A stretch of 64,000 bases of DNA from Rudaea sp. 3F27F6 (GCF_005503555.1 NZ_SCNG01000008.1:124001-188000); one strand, 5' to 3'; positions 17,143-26,045 are shown, counted from the stretch's first letter. Notes: generated by a model not told the origin, from the letters alone. Made by a program: numbers and translations.

Positions 17143-17997
17143 ATGCTGAAATCGCATTCCGAGCACATACGCCTGTTGCTCGCCACGAGTTGCTTCACTC
17201 TGGTCTCGAGCCAAGCTGGGGCCAACACCGTACTTATCGTCGAAGGCACGGCCCCTGCGCCGGCGGACTTTCCAAACGTCGCGCCCGGCTATTTGCTGCC
17301 CTTGGGCACCAATACGGTGGACGGTCAATTGAACGCGTCGTCGGACCAAATCGACTTTTTCGAGTTTCAGGGTCTCGCGCCAGGCCACAATTTTTCCATT
17401 CACAGCCAATACAATCCGCTGAACCAAGAAAAGAGCATGAAGATGTTCGTGTTCACCAGTACGGGGACACTGCTTGGGTCTGCGACACTCGAGGGTTCGG
17501 GAGCCACCGTGTCCGGCACCATACCGGGCGACGGCAAGCTGGTCGTCGAAGAGACGTTCGGTCCGCGGCTGGGTCCGATCGGCAGTCCGACCTATCAGGC
17601 GGCACTGACGGCCGAAATGGGCCTCACCATCACTGAGAAAACCGCGCCGGCTCCGTATGATTTCCCCGGCGTGCTGCCGGGTTACGTGCTGCCGAACGCC
17701 ACGATGTTCGTGTCGGGCACGATCTCCAGCAACGCCGACGTCGACTGCTTCGAATTCCAAGGGCTGAGCGCGGGAACGACCTTTACCCTCAGCAATTCTC
17801 AGGCCATCACGCAGGGCTTGAAGGTAACTGCGTACGACAGCAGCAACAATCAGCTCGCGAGCGGCTCGCTCGAGGGTGCCGGCAGCACCTTGACCGGAAC
17901 CACGCCGACCGACGGCCTGCTCGTCGTCAAGGTGGCGCACGATCCTGCCAGCGCGAATGCGTTGAAGACGGGCAATTATCTGATCCTTCGCCAGTGA
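17143..17997 (+). CDS. Secreted protein with two internal repeats, function unknown
   Basis: A 284-residue protein with a signal peptide ending near SQAGA (residue 28). The mature part is a tandem duplication. APAPADFPNVAPGYLLP with DFFEFQGLAPG in the first half is echoed by APAPYDFPGVLPGYVLP with DCFEFQGLSAG in the second half. Each half resembles the beta-sandwich pre-peptidase C-terminal (PPC) type of domain seen in exported proteins. No catalytic motif is visible. A run of G residues directly upstream of the ATG serves as ribosome binding site. It is divergent from the large beta-helix surface protein and lies 59 bp upstream of the oxygenase cassette on the same strand. It could be a substrate or first gene of that cassette, but this is inference. 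Confidence 0.7.
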   Translation: MLKSHSEHIRLLLATSCFTLVSSQAGANTVLIVEGTAPAPADFPNVAPGYLLPLGTNTVDGQLNASSDQIDFFEFQGLAPGHNFSIHSQYNPLNQEKSMKMFVFTSTGTLLGSATLEGSGATVSGTIPGDGKLVVEETFGPRLGPIGSPTYQAALTAEMGLTITEKTAPAPYDFPGVLPGYVLPNATMFVSGTISSNADVDCFEFQGLSAGTTFTLSNSQAITQGLKVTAYDSSNNQLASGSLEGAGSTLTGTTPTDGLLVVKVAHDPASANALKTGNYLILRQ

Positions 17998-18056
17998 CTT
18001 GATGGCGGCCCGATCAGTAGTGCAGGATGCCGGGTCCGAGGCTCGCCGCTGACCCG

Positions 18057-18722
18057 ATGCAGTACGAAGTCTTTCGCATTCTCGACCACGCCGGCGTCGA
18101 CGAGCTCGTCCGTGACTTGGCCTCGCGCCAATTCATCGACGGCAAGGCAACGGCCGGCGGCGGCGCACGAGACATCAAACACAACCTGCAGACGTCCTCC
18201 GACGGAGCCGAAGCGCAGAGTGCCGAGAAAAAAGCACTGGCGGCGCTGACCGCCCATGCGGATTTCTGCGCGGTCGCCATGCCGCAACGCATCGCGCAGC
18301 CGTTCTTCAGCCGTTACGAACCCGGCATGTACTACGGCCCGCATATCGACAGCTCGTTCATGGGCGGATTCAACGGCGTGCGCACCGACCTCGCGCTGAC
18401 TTTGTTCCTGAGCCCGCCGTCGAGCTACGACGGCGGCGAACTCGTGATCCATCGGCAGCGCGGCGAAGAGCCGATCAAGCTCGATGCCGGCGAGGCCATC
18501 GTTTACTCCGCCGGCACCCTGCACCGCGTGGCGCCCGTCACCCGCGGCGTGCGGCTTGCGATGGTGACCTGGATCCAGTCCGCTATCGGTGACGCCGATC
18601 TGCGCGAAACGCTCCTCGACCTCGGGCGGATCGCACGCCAAGCCGAGGACGAGAACTGCAGTTTTGCGCTGGCTCTAAACCGATCGCTGCACAACCTCAT
18701 TCGTTATGCCACCCGCCGTTGA
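18057..18722 (+). CDS. Fe2+/2-oxoglutarate dioxygenase, PKHD/YbiX type
   Basis: A 221-residue enzyme of the PKHD-type hydroxylase family (prolyl 4-hydroxylase alpha-subunit fold). The iron triad is H96-x-D98 (GPHIDSS) and H156 (GTLHRV), and R166 (TRGVRLAMVTW) binds 2-oxoglutarate. It starts MQYEVFRIL, as in homologues, from the ATG at 18057; the upstream ATG at 18027 would add ten residues without similarity. The family is thought to hydroxylate protein or peptide side chains, but substrates of bacterial members are mostly unknown. It overlaps the next gene by 17 bp, opening a compact four-gene cassette of oxygenase-like proteins and a sulfotransferase. Confidence 0.88.
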   Translation: MQYEVFRILDHAGVDELVRDLASRQFIDGKATAGGGARDIKHNLQTSSDGAEAQSAEKKALAALTAHADFCAVAMPQRIAQPFFSRYEPGMYYGPHIDSSFMGGFNGVRTDLALTLFLSPPSSYDGGELVIHRQRGEEPIKLDAGEAIVYSAGTLHRVAPVTRGVRLAMVTWIQSAIGDADLRETLLDLGRIARQAEDENCSFALALNRSLHNLIRYATRR

Positions 18723-20016
18723 GCCCGGCGCTGACGAAGCGCTCATCGAAATCCTCGACGACTGCCTTCCTGCGTCGCTGCATCTGGCGGCGTGGCAGGC
18801 ATGTCAGGAAAGCCGCTGGCAATTCGGCCACGGCTCTGCCCGGACATCGCCGGCACGTTTCTGGAAGATGGACCTGGACGGCCATCCGGTGTTCGACGAG
18901 ATCTGGCGACAACTGCGCGCGCGCTGCGAGGCATTGGCCGGCCACAAATTGCGTGTCGTGCGCCAGTACGCGAATGGACACACCTTCGGCCTCGGCGGCG
19001 CGCTGCATCGAGACGACGGCCGCTCCGGCACATTCACCCTGCTCTTCTATCCGCATCCCGAGTGGAAGCTCGAGTGGGAAGGCGAAACGGTGTTCCACCG
19101 CGCCGATGGGGAAATTGCGCTGGCCTCGCGCGTGGTGCCCAATCGCGCGGTGTTCTTCGATTCGCGCATTTTCCATGCGGGCCGTGCGCCGTCGCGCCAT
19201 TGCCCTGAACTGCGCGTCACCGTTGCGTTCAAGCTCGAACGCGAAGCGGCGACGCCCAACACCGCCGCAGCGCCTGCGCTGCGCGAACTGCGCAGCGACG
19301 GCATCCATCGCGTCTACGCCGCGAGCGTGCCCGCTTCCGCGATCGCACCGGTGATCGCCGAACGCCTTGCTGCGATCGGCGCTACGGTGCGCCTGCCGGG
19401 TTTCGCGCCGGGACAGATTCCGCCTGCCCTGCTCGAAGAACGCTACGGGCGGCAGGCGCGCGCCGATGCGCTGAAATCGCTCGCCGCGGCGCTCACGCGC
19501 ACCGCGCTTCCGGACGGCAGCGTCGCATCGGCGTGCCGACTGATCGCCGGCGCGGACGAAGGCGACATGGAAGTCGAAATCGACGCCAATCATCTGCCGT
19601 CGCTGCCGATGCCCGACTTCGCGGCATCGCCGATTATCCGGCTACAACCGTCGGCGGAAGCCCGCGAGCAAGTGCCCGCTGCCGGTGACTTCGTGCGCCA
19701 GCATCTGCGCACGCAAGTCCTCGATCGTCTCGACGGCTATGCGATCGCCCTGTTCCCGCTCCAGGTTGACCACGAGATCAATATCATCCGCGCATCGCTG
19801 CCGGCGGCGGCGGACATTGCCGACGCAACGCTCAGAGAGATCGCCGAACGGCGTCTGCGTCTCGGTCTGGTGATCGGCGAAATGGCCAGGCGTCTCGGCA
19901 TTCGCGCCGCAGACACCGCCGCGCTGGAGAATGCGGTGATCGACCACTTTCTCTCCGCGGCGCGCACCGAAGACCGGCCGGTGGACGCGGCGGTGCTGCG
20001 CGCAATGATGGCCTGA
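18706..20016 (+). CDS. 2OG-Fe(II) prolyl-hydroxylase-like oxygenase with unknown C-terminal domain
   Basis: A 436-residue protein. Residues about 15-180 form a 2-oxoglutarate/iron oxygenase domain: H101-x-D103 in GALHRDDGRSGTFTLLFYPH, distal H157 in FFDSRIFHAGRAP, and R170 in LRVTVAFKL as the 2-oxoglutarate anchor. Residues about 185-436 have no family I recognise; they are Ala/Arg/Leu-rich and predicted mostly helical. The 17-bp overlap with the upstream dioxygenase gene and the 12-bp gap to the next gene indicate one transcript. The tail could recognise substrate or act as a scaffold. The start with MPPAVEPG fits the overlap; the short overlapping frame at 18719 is a shadow. Confidence 0.8.
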   Translation: MPPAVEPGADEALIEILDDCLPASLHLAAWQACQESRWQFGHGSARTSPARFWKMDLDGHPVFDEIWRQLRARCEALAGHKLRVVRQYANGHTFGLGGALHRDDGRSGTFTLLFYPHPEWKLEWEGETVFHRADGEIALASRVVPNRAVFFDSRIFHAGRAPSRHCPELRVTVAFKLEREAATPNTAAAPALRELRSDGIHRVYAASVPASAIAPVIAERLAAIGATVRLPGFAPGQIPPALLEERYGRQARADALKSLAAALTRTALPDGSVASACRLIAGADEGDMEVEIDANHLPSLPMPDFAASPIIRLQPSAEAREQVPAAGDFVRQHLRTQVLDRLDGYAIALFPLQVDHEINIIRASLPAAADIADATLREIAERRLRLGLVIGEMARRLGIRAADTAALENAVIDHFLSAARTEDRPVDAAVLRAMMA

Positions 20017-20028
20017 GGCCGGCAACGC

Positions 20029-20982
20029 GTGAATCTCGCCGAGCTCCTGCATCCCGTACCGACCTCGCAGTTCCTGCACGAGTTTTTCGGTGTGCAGCCG
20101 ATCCTGCTGCGTGGCACAGCGACGAAGATCGTTGCATCGTTGGCAGACGGGGATGCCGCCATCGCCTCCCTTTGCCTCAACCTTGCCTATGACCTCGATG
20201 TACCGGTCTCGCCGCATGTGCCGACCACACCGTGGCCCTGGCGCGAACCGGTCCGCTGCCGCAAAGATCTGTTCGTGCTCGGTTGCGCGGGCGACGTGCA
20301 ATGGCGCGTGCATGGCAGCGACTCCAAGACCAGCGACTCGCCCACCTGGGAAGCGACGCTATCCGTCGGCGACGCTCTTTATCTGCCGCGCGGCTCTTGG
20401 TGTTCCGCCGAATCGGCAGATGCCACACCGGCACCACGGCTTCTCGAGATTCACAATCCGACCGGCACCGAGCTGTTGCACTGGCTCGTCGAGGAACTCG
20501 CGGCACAAGAACTTGTGACCGCGGATGTGCCGCGCTTCGGCGATCCCGCTGCGAAGGCAGACTATCTCATCGACCTGCGCCGCAAGGTGGCGGAGGCGTT
20601 TCGCGTTGCCAGCCTGCTCGAGCGCTTTGCCGTATGGCAAAACCAGCGCGCATTACTGGCGACGTCGTCGCCAGAGGCCATCGTCGATCTCGATACTTTG
20701 CCGACGCCCGCCCATCGCATCGAGATCGCGTTGCCGCGAAAGCCGCGCATCTATCGCCGTCTCGACGGCAAGATCGCCTTTAAGTCACAGGCACGCGAAT
20801 ATTCGTTCTTGGCCTCGGCAATGCCCGTGCTGCGCTATTTGCTCGACCACGCGCCACTGACCGTTGCGGAGGCTATCCGCGGTCTCAGCGCCGATTTCGA
20901 TTCGGATGAGATTCTGGCATTCCTGTCGACGCTGCAGCGCAACGGCGTGATCCGGCTGATTGCCGCCGAACAGGAATCCTGA
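20029..20982 (+). CDS. JmjC/cupin-4-like protein with degenerate iron site
   Basis: A 317-residue protein beginning with GTG. The N-terminus, SQFLHEFFGVQPILLRG, is that of cupin-4/JmjC ribosomal-oxygenase-like proteins. A central double-stranded beta-helix follows (KDLFVLGCAGDVQWRVHG, then GDALYLPRGSWCSAE), and a C-terminal winged-helix-like region ends at about residue 312. In active family members an HxD pair precedes the DVFVLQ-type strand and a His follows PxG. Here those positions read REPVRCRKD and PRGSWCSAE, so no metal-binding triad is apparent. It may be a non-catalytic partner of the two oxygenases upstream. It lies 12 bp after its neighbour, and its TGA is 1 bp before the sulfotransferase start. 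Confidence 0.72.
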   Translation: MNLAELLHPVPTSQFLHEFFGVQPILLRGTATKIVASLADGDAAIASLCLNLAYDLDVPVSPHVPTTPWPWREPVRCRKDLFVLGCAGDVQWRVHGSDSKTSDSPTWEATLSVGDALYLPRGSWCSAESADATPAPRLLEIHNPTGTELLHWLVEELAAQELVTADVPRFGDPAAKADYLIDLRRKVAEAFRVASLLERFAVWQNQRALLATSSPEAIVDLDTLPTPAHRIEIALPRKPRIYRRLDGKIAFKSQAREYSFLASAMPVLRYLLDHAPLTVAEAIRGLSADFDSDEILAFLSTLQRNGVIRLIAAEQES

Positions 20983-20983
20983 A

Positions 20984-21988
20984 ATGGCGTTTTCCGGTAA
21001 AGGCTGGCTGCCTGTCGACTTCTCGTTTCAGGCTATGCCGTCTTTGCTGGCGGAGGCGACGGTGCGTTGGCTGCACGTCGGCGACCGCGCACTCTCCGAA
21101 CCGTTCATGGAGCACACCATCGACAGCGTGCGCAAGGCGAATCCTGCCGCGCGCCTGATCGACACGAGCCTGGACACCCTGCTCTGGCTAGGCGAAAAGC
21201 TCGAACGGGTACAACCGAGCGGTTTCATATTCCACGTATCCCACTGCGGCTCGACCTTGGTCGCCAACGCGATGCGCCATGCGCCGGGAACGATCGTCGT
21301 CTCCGAGTCGCGCGCGATCACCAGACTGATGCGGCCTTATTTCGATCCGGGCAGCGTCTATCTCCGTCAGCGCTGGCATGATCTGCGCCGCAAGCTAATC
21401 GAGGCACTTTTCAGAGCGTTCTCCCACTACCTCTCCGGCACGCCGGCGCCGCTGATCGTGAAGTTCACCAGCGTCGATATTCTTGCGCTGTCGCTGATCC
21501 GTGCCTGGTGGCCGCAGGTTCCCTGTGTTGTGGTCGTGCGCAATCCGGTCGAAGTCATGGTGGCCAATCTCGCCGGCGGCTGGTGGATGGAACTCAAGGG
21601 GAAGCCGGCGCTCGCGCGCGAAATCCTCGGCTGGCCGACGCTGTCCTCCGTCGACCTCGGCGACGAAGAATTTTGCGCACGCATGTACGCGACCTTCATC
21701 GACGCGGCGCGCGCCGGTCTCGATTCGAACTGCCGAGTCGTCGACTACGATTCGCTGGACGCGGCCGGTCTGCGACGTGTCGCTCACTACTTCGGCCTGC
21801 CGCTGCCCGACGATTCTGCCCTTACGCAGACGTTCGCCTGGTACTCGAAGGACGCAGATCGCCAGATCGCCTTCGCCGACGATCGGCAGCGCAAACGCGC
21901 CATGGCTAGCATGGCGGTGGTCGACGCCGCCGAACGCTGGGCACAGCCCGCGTACAACGCATTGCGGTCTTCGCTCCACGAGCCATGA
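20984..21988 (+). CDS. Sulfotransferase family protein
   Basis: A 334-residue protein with the PAPS 5'-phosphosulfate-binding loop variant FHVSHCGSTLVANAM near residue 75, and a 3'-phosphate-binding region VVVRNPVEVMVANLAGGWW around residue 180. This is the sulfotransferase fold (Sulfotransfer family), expected to move sulfate from PAPS to a hydroxyl or amine. The ATG at 20984 is 1 bp after the stop of the JmjC-like gene; an upstream in-frame ATG at 20960 lies inside that gene and was not preferred. As the last gene of the cassette it suggests sulfation of a group made by the hydroxylases, for example a hydroxylated side chain. The acceptor is unknown. Confidence 0.8.
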   Translation: MAFSGKGWLPVDFSFQAMPSLLAEATVRWLHVGDRALSEPFMEHTIDSVRKANPAARLIDTSLDTLLWLGEKLERVQPSGFIFHVSHCGSTLVANAMRHAPGTIVVSESRAITRLMRPYFDPGSVYLRQRWHDLRRKLIEALFRAFSHYLSGTPAPLIVKFTSVDILALSLIRAWWPQVPCVVVVRNPVEVMVANLAGGWWMELKGKPALAREILGWPTLSSVDLGDEEFCARMYATFIDAARAGLDSNCRVVDYDSLDAAGLRRVAHYFGLPLPDDSALTQTFAWYSKDADRQIAFADDRQRKRAMASMAVVDAAERWAQPAYNALRSSLHEP

Positions 21989-22484
21989 GGCATCTCTGAG
22001 CGGCACGCTCCGATAATGTTCGTCCGGTGCGCGATGCGATGATGTACCGGTTCGTCATTTGCAGCGTTTGCCCGGTCCCCGATAGGCAACGCGATCCCGG
22101 CCACAGTCTATTTGCCAGGGTGGCAGTGACCGCCACATCGGTGCATCTGCTTATTCGAGACCTGGCCTTCGACGATATGCGGCGGCAGCATAACCGCGCG
22201 ACGATTACTGCCCCGTCCGTCGTGCGATAACGCGGCACATACCGCGAATCCCGCCGCCGGTCGGCTTGTCTCTTCCGCATGCCCGCTGATGTGACGAGAT
22301 TACCTCTCGCCGAATTTCCGAGAGGCAAATCATGAACGCATCGGCCTAGGACACGCGCGTCCCCAGGCATTTCCGCGCCATATCGTTGCTACCCACTTAT
22401 CCGCCGCGCACGGCAACGGACCTTCACGGGCGGTTTAGCGCCACGGTGTGACGTGAATAATTTTCCTTAATCCGAGGACTCAGG
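21989..22484. other. Intergenic stretch, no gene recognised
   Basis: Almost 500 bases after the oxygenase/sulfotransferase cassette. The minus-strand frame of about 150 codons here is Arg/Cys-rich without a domain or a ribosome binding site and is judged random. The right end must contain the promoter of the DUF4386-like gene, but no good consensus was found. Confidence 0.45.
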
Positions 22485-23180
22485 ATGATATTCAGCACGA
22501 GCTTACCCCACACACAGGCGCGACTTCTTGAACCCAAAACACTGGGACGACTGTTGGGCCTTTCGATGTTGCTGGAATACGTCTTTGAGATGGCTTCCAA
22601 TTTCTCGTGGCAGGAAAAACTACTGACCGGGCCCGACTTATTGGCGCGCGCGGCGACGATGCGGCCGCTGCTCGGCTCTTCCGCCATGGTGGACATGGTC
22701 GGCGCGGTGATCGGCATTGCGCTGGGCGTTGCGCTCATGTTGCGTTATCAAGCGCAGCAACCGCTGCTCACGCGAATTTATGTCGGGCTGCTGGTGGCCC
22801 TGCTTGCCGCGAGCATGACCGAAGACGCCGTACTGATGGCCATGGGCCGGCTCGGAGCCGATCTGCAGAGCCTTGGCAAGCCCGACGCCGTAGATAGCGT
22901 ACTGGCGGAACATTTGCTGCGTGCGCTGCGTGTCGGCATCCACCTGCCCACCAAGTTGCTCGGCGGCTTTACCCTCACGCTCTTTTTCGTCCTGCTAGGC
23001 CGCGCCCGTGCCATCCCCCGAGCACTGACCATCGCCGGCATCGTGACGGCGCTGATTCAAATGGTCGCCGTGGGCATGGGCGTTTTCGGATTCCCGGTCC
23101 AATTGCTGCTGTTGGTGCCGATCGGACTTTTCTATCCAGCGCTAGGGTTGTGGCTAACATGGCGCGGTCTGGACCGCTGA
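22485..23180 (+). CDS. DUF4386-like integral membrane protein
   Basis: A 231-residue protein with about six hydrophobic segments (residues about 20-40, 62-85, 95-115, 150-170, 182-203 and 208-225). The order of segments and the region VGAVIGIALGVALMLRY resemble the DUF4386 family of bacterial membrane proteins with unknown function. The ATG at 22485 is preceded by GAGG at a 7-nt distance, a good ribosome binding site. It appears monocistronic. No charged catalytic motif is visible in the membrane segments, and no role can be assigned. Confidence 0.65.
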   Translation: MIFSTSLPHTQARLLEPKTLGRLLGLSMLLEYVFEMASNFSWQEKLLTGPDLLARAATMRPLLGSSAMVDMVGAVIGIALGVALMLRYQAQQPLLTRIYVGLLVALLAASMTEDAVLMAMGRLGADLQSLGKPDAVDSVLAEHLLRALRVGIHLPTKLLGGFTLTLFFVLLGRARAIPRALTIAGIVTALIQMVAVGMGVFGFPVQLLLLVPIGLFYPALGLWLTWRGLDR

Positions 23181-23285
23181 AAATGCGCTCGCAAAGCTGA
23201 TTGATCGCGTTCTGAACAACTCGTTGCCGTCGTGGCATCGCCTCTTTGCGAAGTTCATTTTTGCGGGAGCCCGCGCCTTGTTGAT

Positions 23286-23372
23286 AGGGGACTTCGGCGC
23301 GAAGTTGTAGATGATGATCTGGTCGAGGCCTTGCGTGGTCACGTGGCTCGGTGCGTTCGGATAACGCTGCGC
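23286..23372 (-). pseudogene. Short fragment of a dienelactone-hydrolase-like gene
   Basis: Reading leftward, AQRYPNAPSHVTTQGLDQII (then IYN) closely follows the segment AQYPTAPGYMTARSLDQIIT (then YDA) in the intact hydrolase encoded at 26078-26998. At DNA level the two share the run ATGATCTGGTCGAGGC. No further homologous residues were found on either side, so this is a relic about 30 codons long. It may come from an old duplication or a rearrangement around the YdeP-like gene. Confidence 0.45.
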
Positions 23373-23529
23373 AATCACAATGGTTGCAGGTGACATCGAC
23401 CCACTTCAGACCGGCAAAAGTATGGTGCAGGGTAAAGCGGAGTGCGACACTATCTGAAAAGCGCGTCATCCCATTTTGACTGTCCGCCGACAAGCACGGG
23501 TAACCCAAGCGTCGTAGCACGAGGGTGTC

Positions 23530-25836
23530 ATGGCCGATAAAGAGATTCCCGGCATTCGTCCCTATAACGCGCCTGCCGGTGGCTGGGGAGCGTTGCGCGC
23601 AACGGCCAAGGCCGTCCAGGAGCAGATGAACGCTCCGGAAGCGGCCGTCACGCTGCTACGAACCAATCAACCCGAAGGGTTCGACTGCCCGGGCTGCGCG
23701 TGGCCCGACAAAGAGCACAAATCCACCTTCCGTTTCTGCGAAAACGGCGCCAAGGCGGTCACCTGGGAGGCGACGAACAAGCGCGTCCCTCCCGCATTTT
23801 TTGCCGAGCATACGGTCACCTCGCTACGCGAATGGAGCGACTATCAGTTGGAAGACCAGGGCCGGCTGACGCATCCGATGGTCTACAACGCAGACAAGGA
23901 CCTCTACGAAGCGGTCAGCTGGGAGGAGGCTTTTGCGCGCATCGGCGCGCTGCTGCGCAAGCAGGCCAACCCGAACGCGGTGGAGTTCTACACCTCGGGG
24001 CGCGCTTCCAACGAAGCGGCCTTCCTCTATCAAATCTTCGCTCGCGAATACGGCACCAACCATTTCCCGGACTGCTCGAACATGTGCCACGAGGCCACGA
24101 GCGTGGGCCTTCCGCAGTCCATCGGCATCGGCAAGGGCACCGTTTCGCTCGATGATTTCGATCATTGCGAACTGATCATCGCGATGGGACACAACCCGGG
24201 CACGAATCATCCGCGCATGATGGGCACGCTCCATGAGGTGGCGCGCCGCAACGCGCCGATCATAGTGTTCAATCCGTTGCGTGAGCGCGCCCTCGAGCGC
24301 TTCGCCGATCCGCAAGACCCGCTCGAGATGGCGACCTTCGGCGCCACCGAGATTGCGTCGACCTATCTTCAGCCGCGCGTCGGCGGCGACGCCGCGGCTC
24401 TCAAAGGCATCATGAAAGCGCTGCTCGAAATGGATGCAGCACAAGGATCGCAGTCCTCCGTTCTCGACCGCGCCTTCATCGCCGAACACACGAACGGGTT
24501 CGAGGATCTCGCCGCCGATCTTCGCGCGACTTCCTGGCAGGACATCGAGACGGTTTCCGGCTTGTCCGAGGACGAGTTGTACAAGGTCGCGGAAGCCTAT
24601 GCCAAGTCGAACGCGACCATCATCACCTACGGCATGGGAATGACCCAGCACAGCATGGGCACGCAGAATGTCCAGCAGATTGCCAATTTGCTGTTGCTGC
24701 GCGGCAACTTCGGCAAGCCCGGTGCGGGAATCTGTCCGCTGCGCGGGCATTCCAACGTACAGGGCGACCGGACCGTCGGCATTACCGAAAAGCCAAGCGC
24801 CGCCATGCTCGGTCGCATCGGACAAACCTTCGGTTTCAACCCACCGGCCGCGCACGGCCATGACGCCGTGGCGGGCATGCAGGCCATCGCCGCAGGCGAA
24901 TCAAAAGCGCTGATATGTCTCGGCGGCAATCTGGCGGTGGCGCTGCCCGATCCGCAAGCGTGTTTCGCGGCCATGCGGCGGCTCGACCTCTCGGTGCATA
25001 TCGCCACCAAGCTCAATCGCTCGCATCTGCTTACCTGCGAGAACTCCTTCATCCTGCCGTGCCTGGGCCGCACCGAACGCGATATACAGGCCACGGGGCC
25101 ACAGTCGATCACCGTGGAAGATTCCATGTCGATGGTGCACGCATCGCGCGGCAAGCTGAAGCCGGCTTCGGAAACGCTGAAATCGGAACCTGCAATCGTT
25201 GCGGGCATCGCCGCTGCGACGCTCCCCGAGAGCAAAGTGCCGTGGACGCATCTGATCGAAGACTACGACCGCATCCGCGATGCCATCGAAGCGGTTTTTC
25301 CGGACTTCGAGCGATACAACGAGCGCATCCGCATTCCCGGAGGTTTTCGCTTGCCGTTGCCGCCCACGCAGCGTGTCTGGAACACAGCGTCAGGCAAGGC
25401 GGAATTTCTTCTCTTCACCGGGCTGCAGGAAGATCCGGCTTTTACCGATCGCACGATCCTCAAACTGACCACGCTGCGCAGCCACGACCAATACAACACG
25501 ACCATCTATGGTTTGAACGATCGCTACCGCGGCGTTTTCGGGCGGCGCGACGTGCTCTTCATGAATGAAGAGGACCTCGCCGAGCGCGGCATCGCGGAAG
25601 GCGATGAACTCCTCGTGGAAACCGCGTTCGGCAAAGGCGACGAACGCCGCATGACAAAAGTGATCGCGGTGATCTACAAAATCGCCCGCGGCTCGGTCGC
25701 CACCTACTACCCCGAAGGCAACTGTCTCGTGCCGCTCGACTATATCGACAAGGCCAGCGGCACGCCGTCCTATAAATCGGTACCTGTCCGCGTGACGCAA
25801 GCTCAACCGGGCGCTGCGCGCGCGATGCGTCAATAA
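23530..25836 (+). CDS. FdhF/YdeP-family molybdopterin oxidoreductase
   Basis: A 768-residue protein of the YdeP branch of molybdopterin (formate-dehydrogenase-like) oxidoreductases. It begins with the family-specific PGIRPYNAPAGGWGALRATA. It carries a reduced iron-sulfur motif, C53-x2-C56-x13-C70 (FDCPGCAWPD ... FCENG), and the molybdopterin-binding core with SNMCHEATSVGL (candidate Mo ligand, Cys near residue 186) and MGHNPGTNHPRM. The C-terminal molydop-binding domain starts around residue 640 (LTTLRSHDQYNTTIYGLNDR). YdeP of enteric bacteria is linked to acid resistance, but the reaction of the family is not settled. No fdhD-like or electron-transfer partner gene is adjacent. No twin-arginine signal is present, so it is cytoplasmic. 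Confidence 0.88.
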   Translation: MADKEIPGIRPYNAPAGGWGALRATAKAVQEQMNAPEAAVTLLRTNQPEGFDCPGCAWPDKEHKSTFRFCENGAKAVTWEATNKRVPPAFFAEHTVTSLREWSDYQLEDQGRLTHPMVYNADKDLYEAVSWEEAFARIGALLRKQANPNAVEFYTSGRASNEAAFLYQIFAREYGTNHFPDCSNMCHEATSVGLPQSIGIGKGTVSLDDFDHCELIIAMGHNPGTNHPRMMGTLHEVARRNAPIIVFNPLRERALERFADPQDPLEMATFGATEIASTYLQPRVGGDAAALKGIMKALLEMDAAQGSQSSVLDRAFIAEHTNGFEDLAADLRATSWQDIETVSGLSEDELYKVAEAYAKSNATIITYGMGMTQHSMGTQNVQQIANLLLLRGNFGKPGAGICPLRGHSNVQGDRTVGITEKPSAAMLGRIGQTFGFNPPAAHGHDAVAGMQAIAAGESKALICLGGNLAVALPDPQACFAAMRRLDLSVHIATKLNRSHLLTCENSFILPCLGRTERDIQATGPQSITVEDSMSMVHASRGKLKPASETLKSEPAIVAGIAAATLPESKVPWTHLIEDYDRIRDAIEAVFPDFERYNERIRIPGGFRLPLPPTQRVWNTASGKAEFLLFTGLQEDPAFTDRTILKLTTLRSHDQYNTTIYGLNDRYRGVFGRRDVLFMNEEDLAERGIAEGDELLVETAFGKGDERRMTKVIAVIYKIARGSVATYYPEGNCLVPLDYIDKASGTPSYKSVPVRVTQAQPGAARAMRQ

Positions 25837-25838
25837 GG

Positions 25839-26045
25839 TTATCGCGCCCGATAAGTCATCAATGTTCTAACCACTATCAAGGCATCGATTGCAGCGACAA
25901 CAATCGACAAGACAGCTTTCACGTCGCTGCGATCTCCTTGCCATGCGGCATGCACAAAACCGATTGCGAAACTGGCGGCGCGCGACCAGGTAATGCTCAC
26001 CATGATCCGTACCGCCGACAACGTGGTCGCATCGACAACAGCCAA
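25839..26045 (-). other. Possible small membrane-protein frame or remnant
   Basis: A 68-codon frame with a TTG start and two hydrophobic stretches (SRAASFAIGFVHAAW and VLSIVVAAIDALIVVRTL). The end is reminiscent of small membrane proteins of the DUF4267 kind, but the match is weak and no ribosome binding site is seen. It fills most of the 241-bp gap between the YdeP-like gene and the hydrolase gene. It is more likely a gene remnant than a functional gene. Confidence 0.2.

Noticed and set aside
21906-22370. 154-codon minus-strand frame after the oxygenase cassette
   Set aside because: Arg/Cys-rich, overlaps the sulfotransferase end, and has no domain or ribosome binding site.
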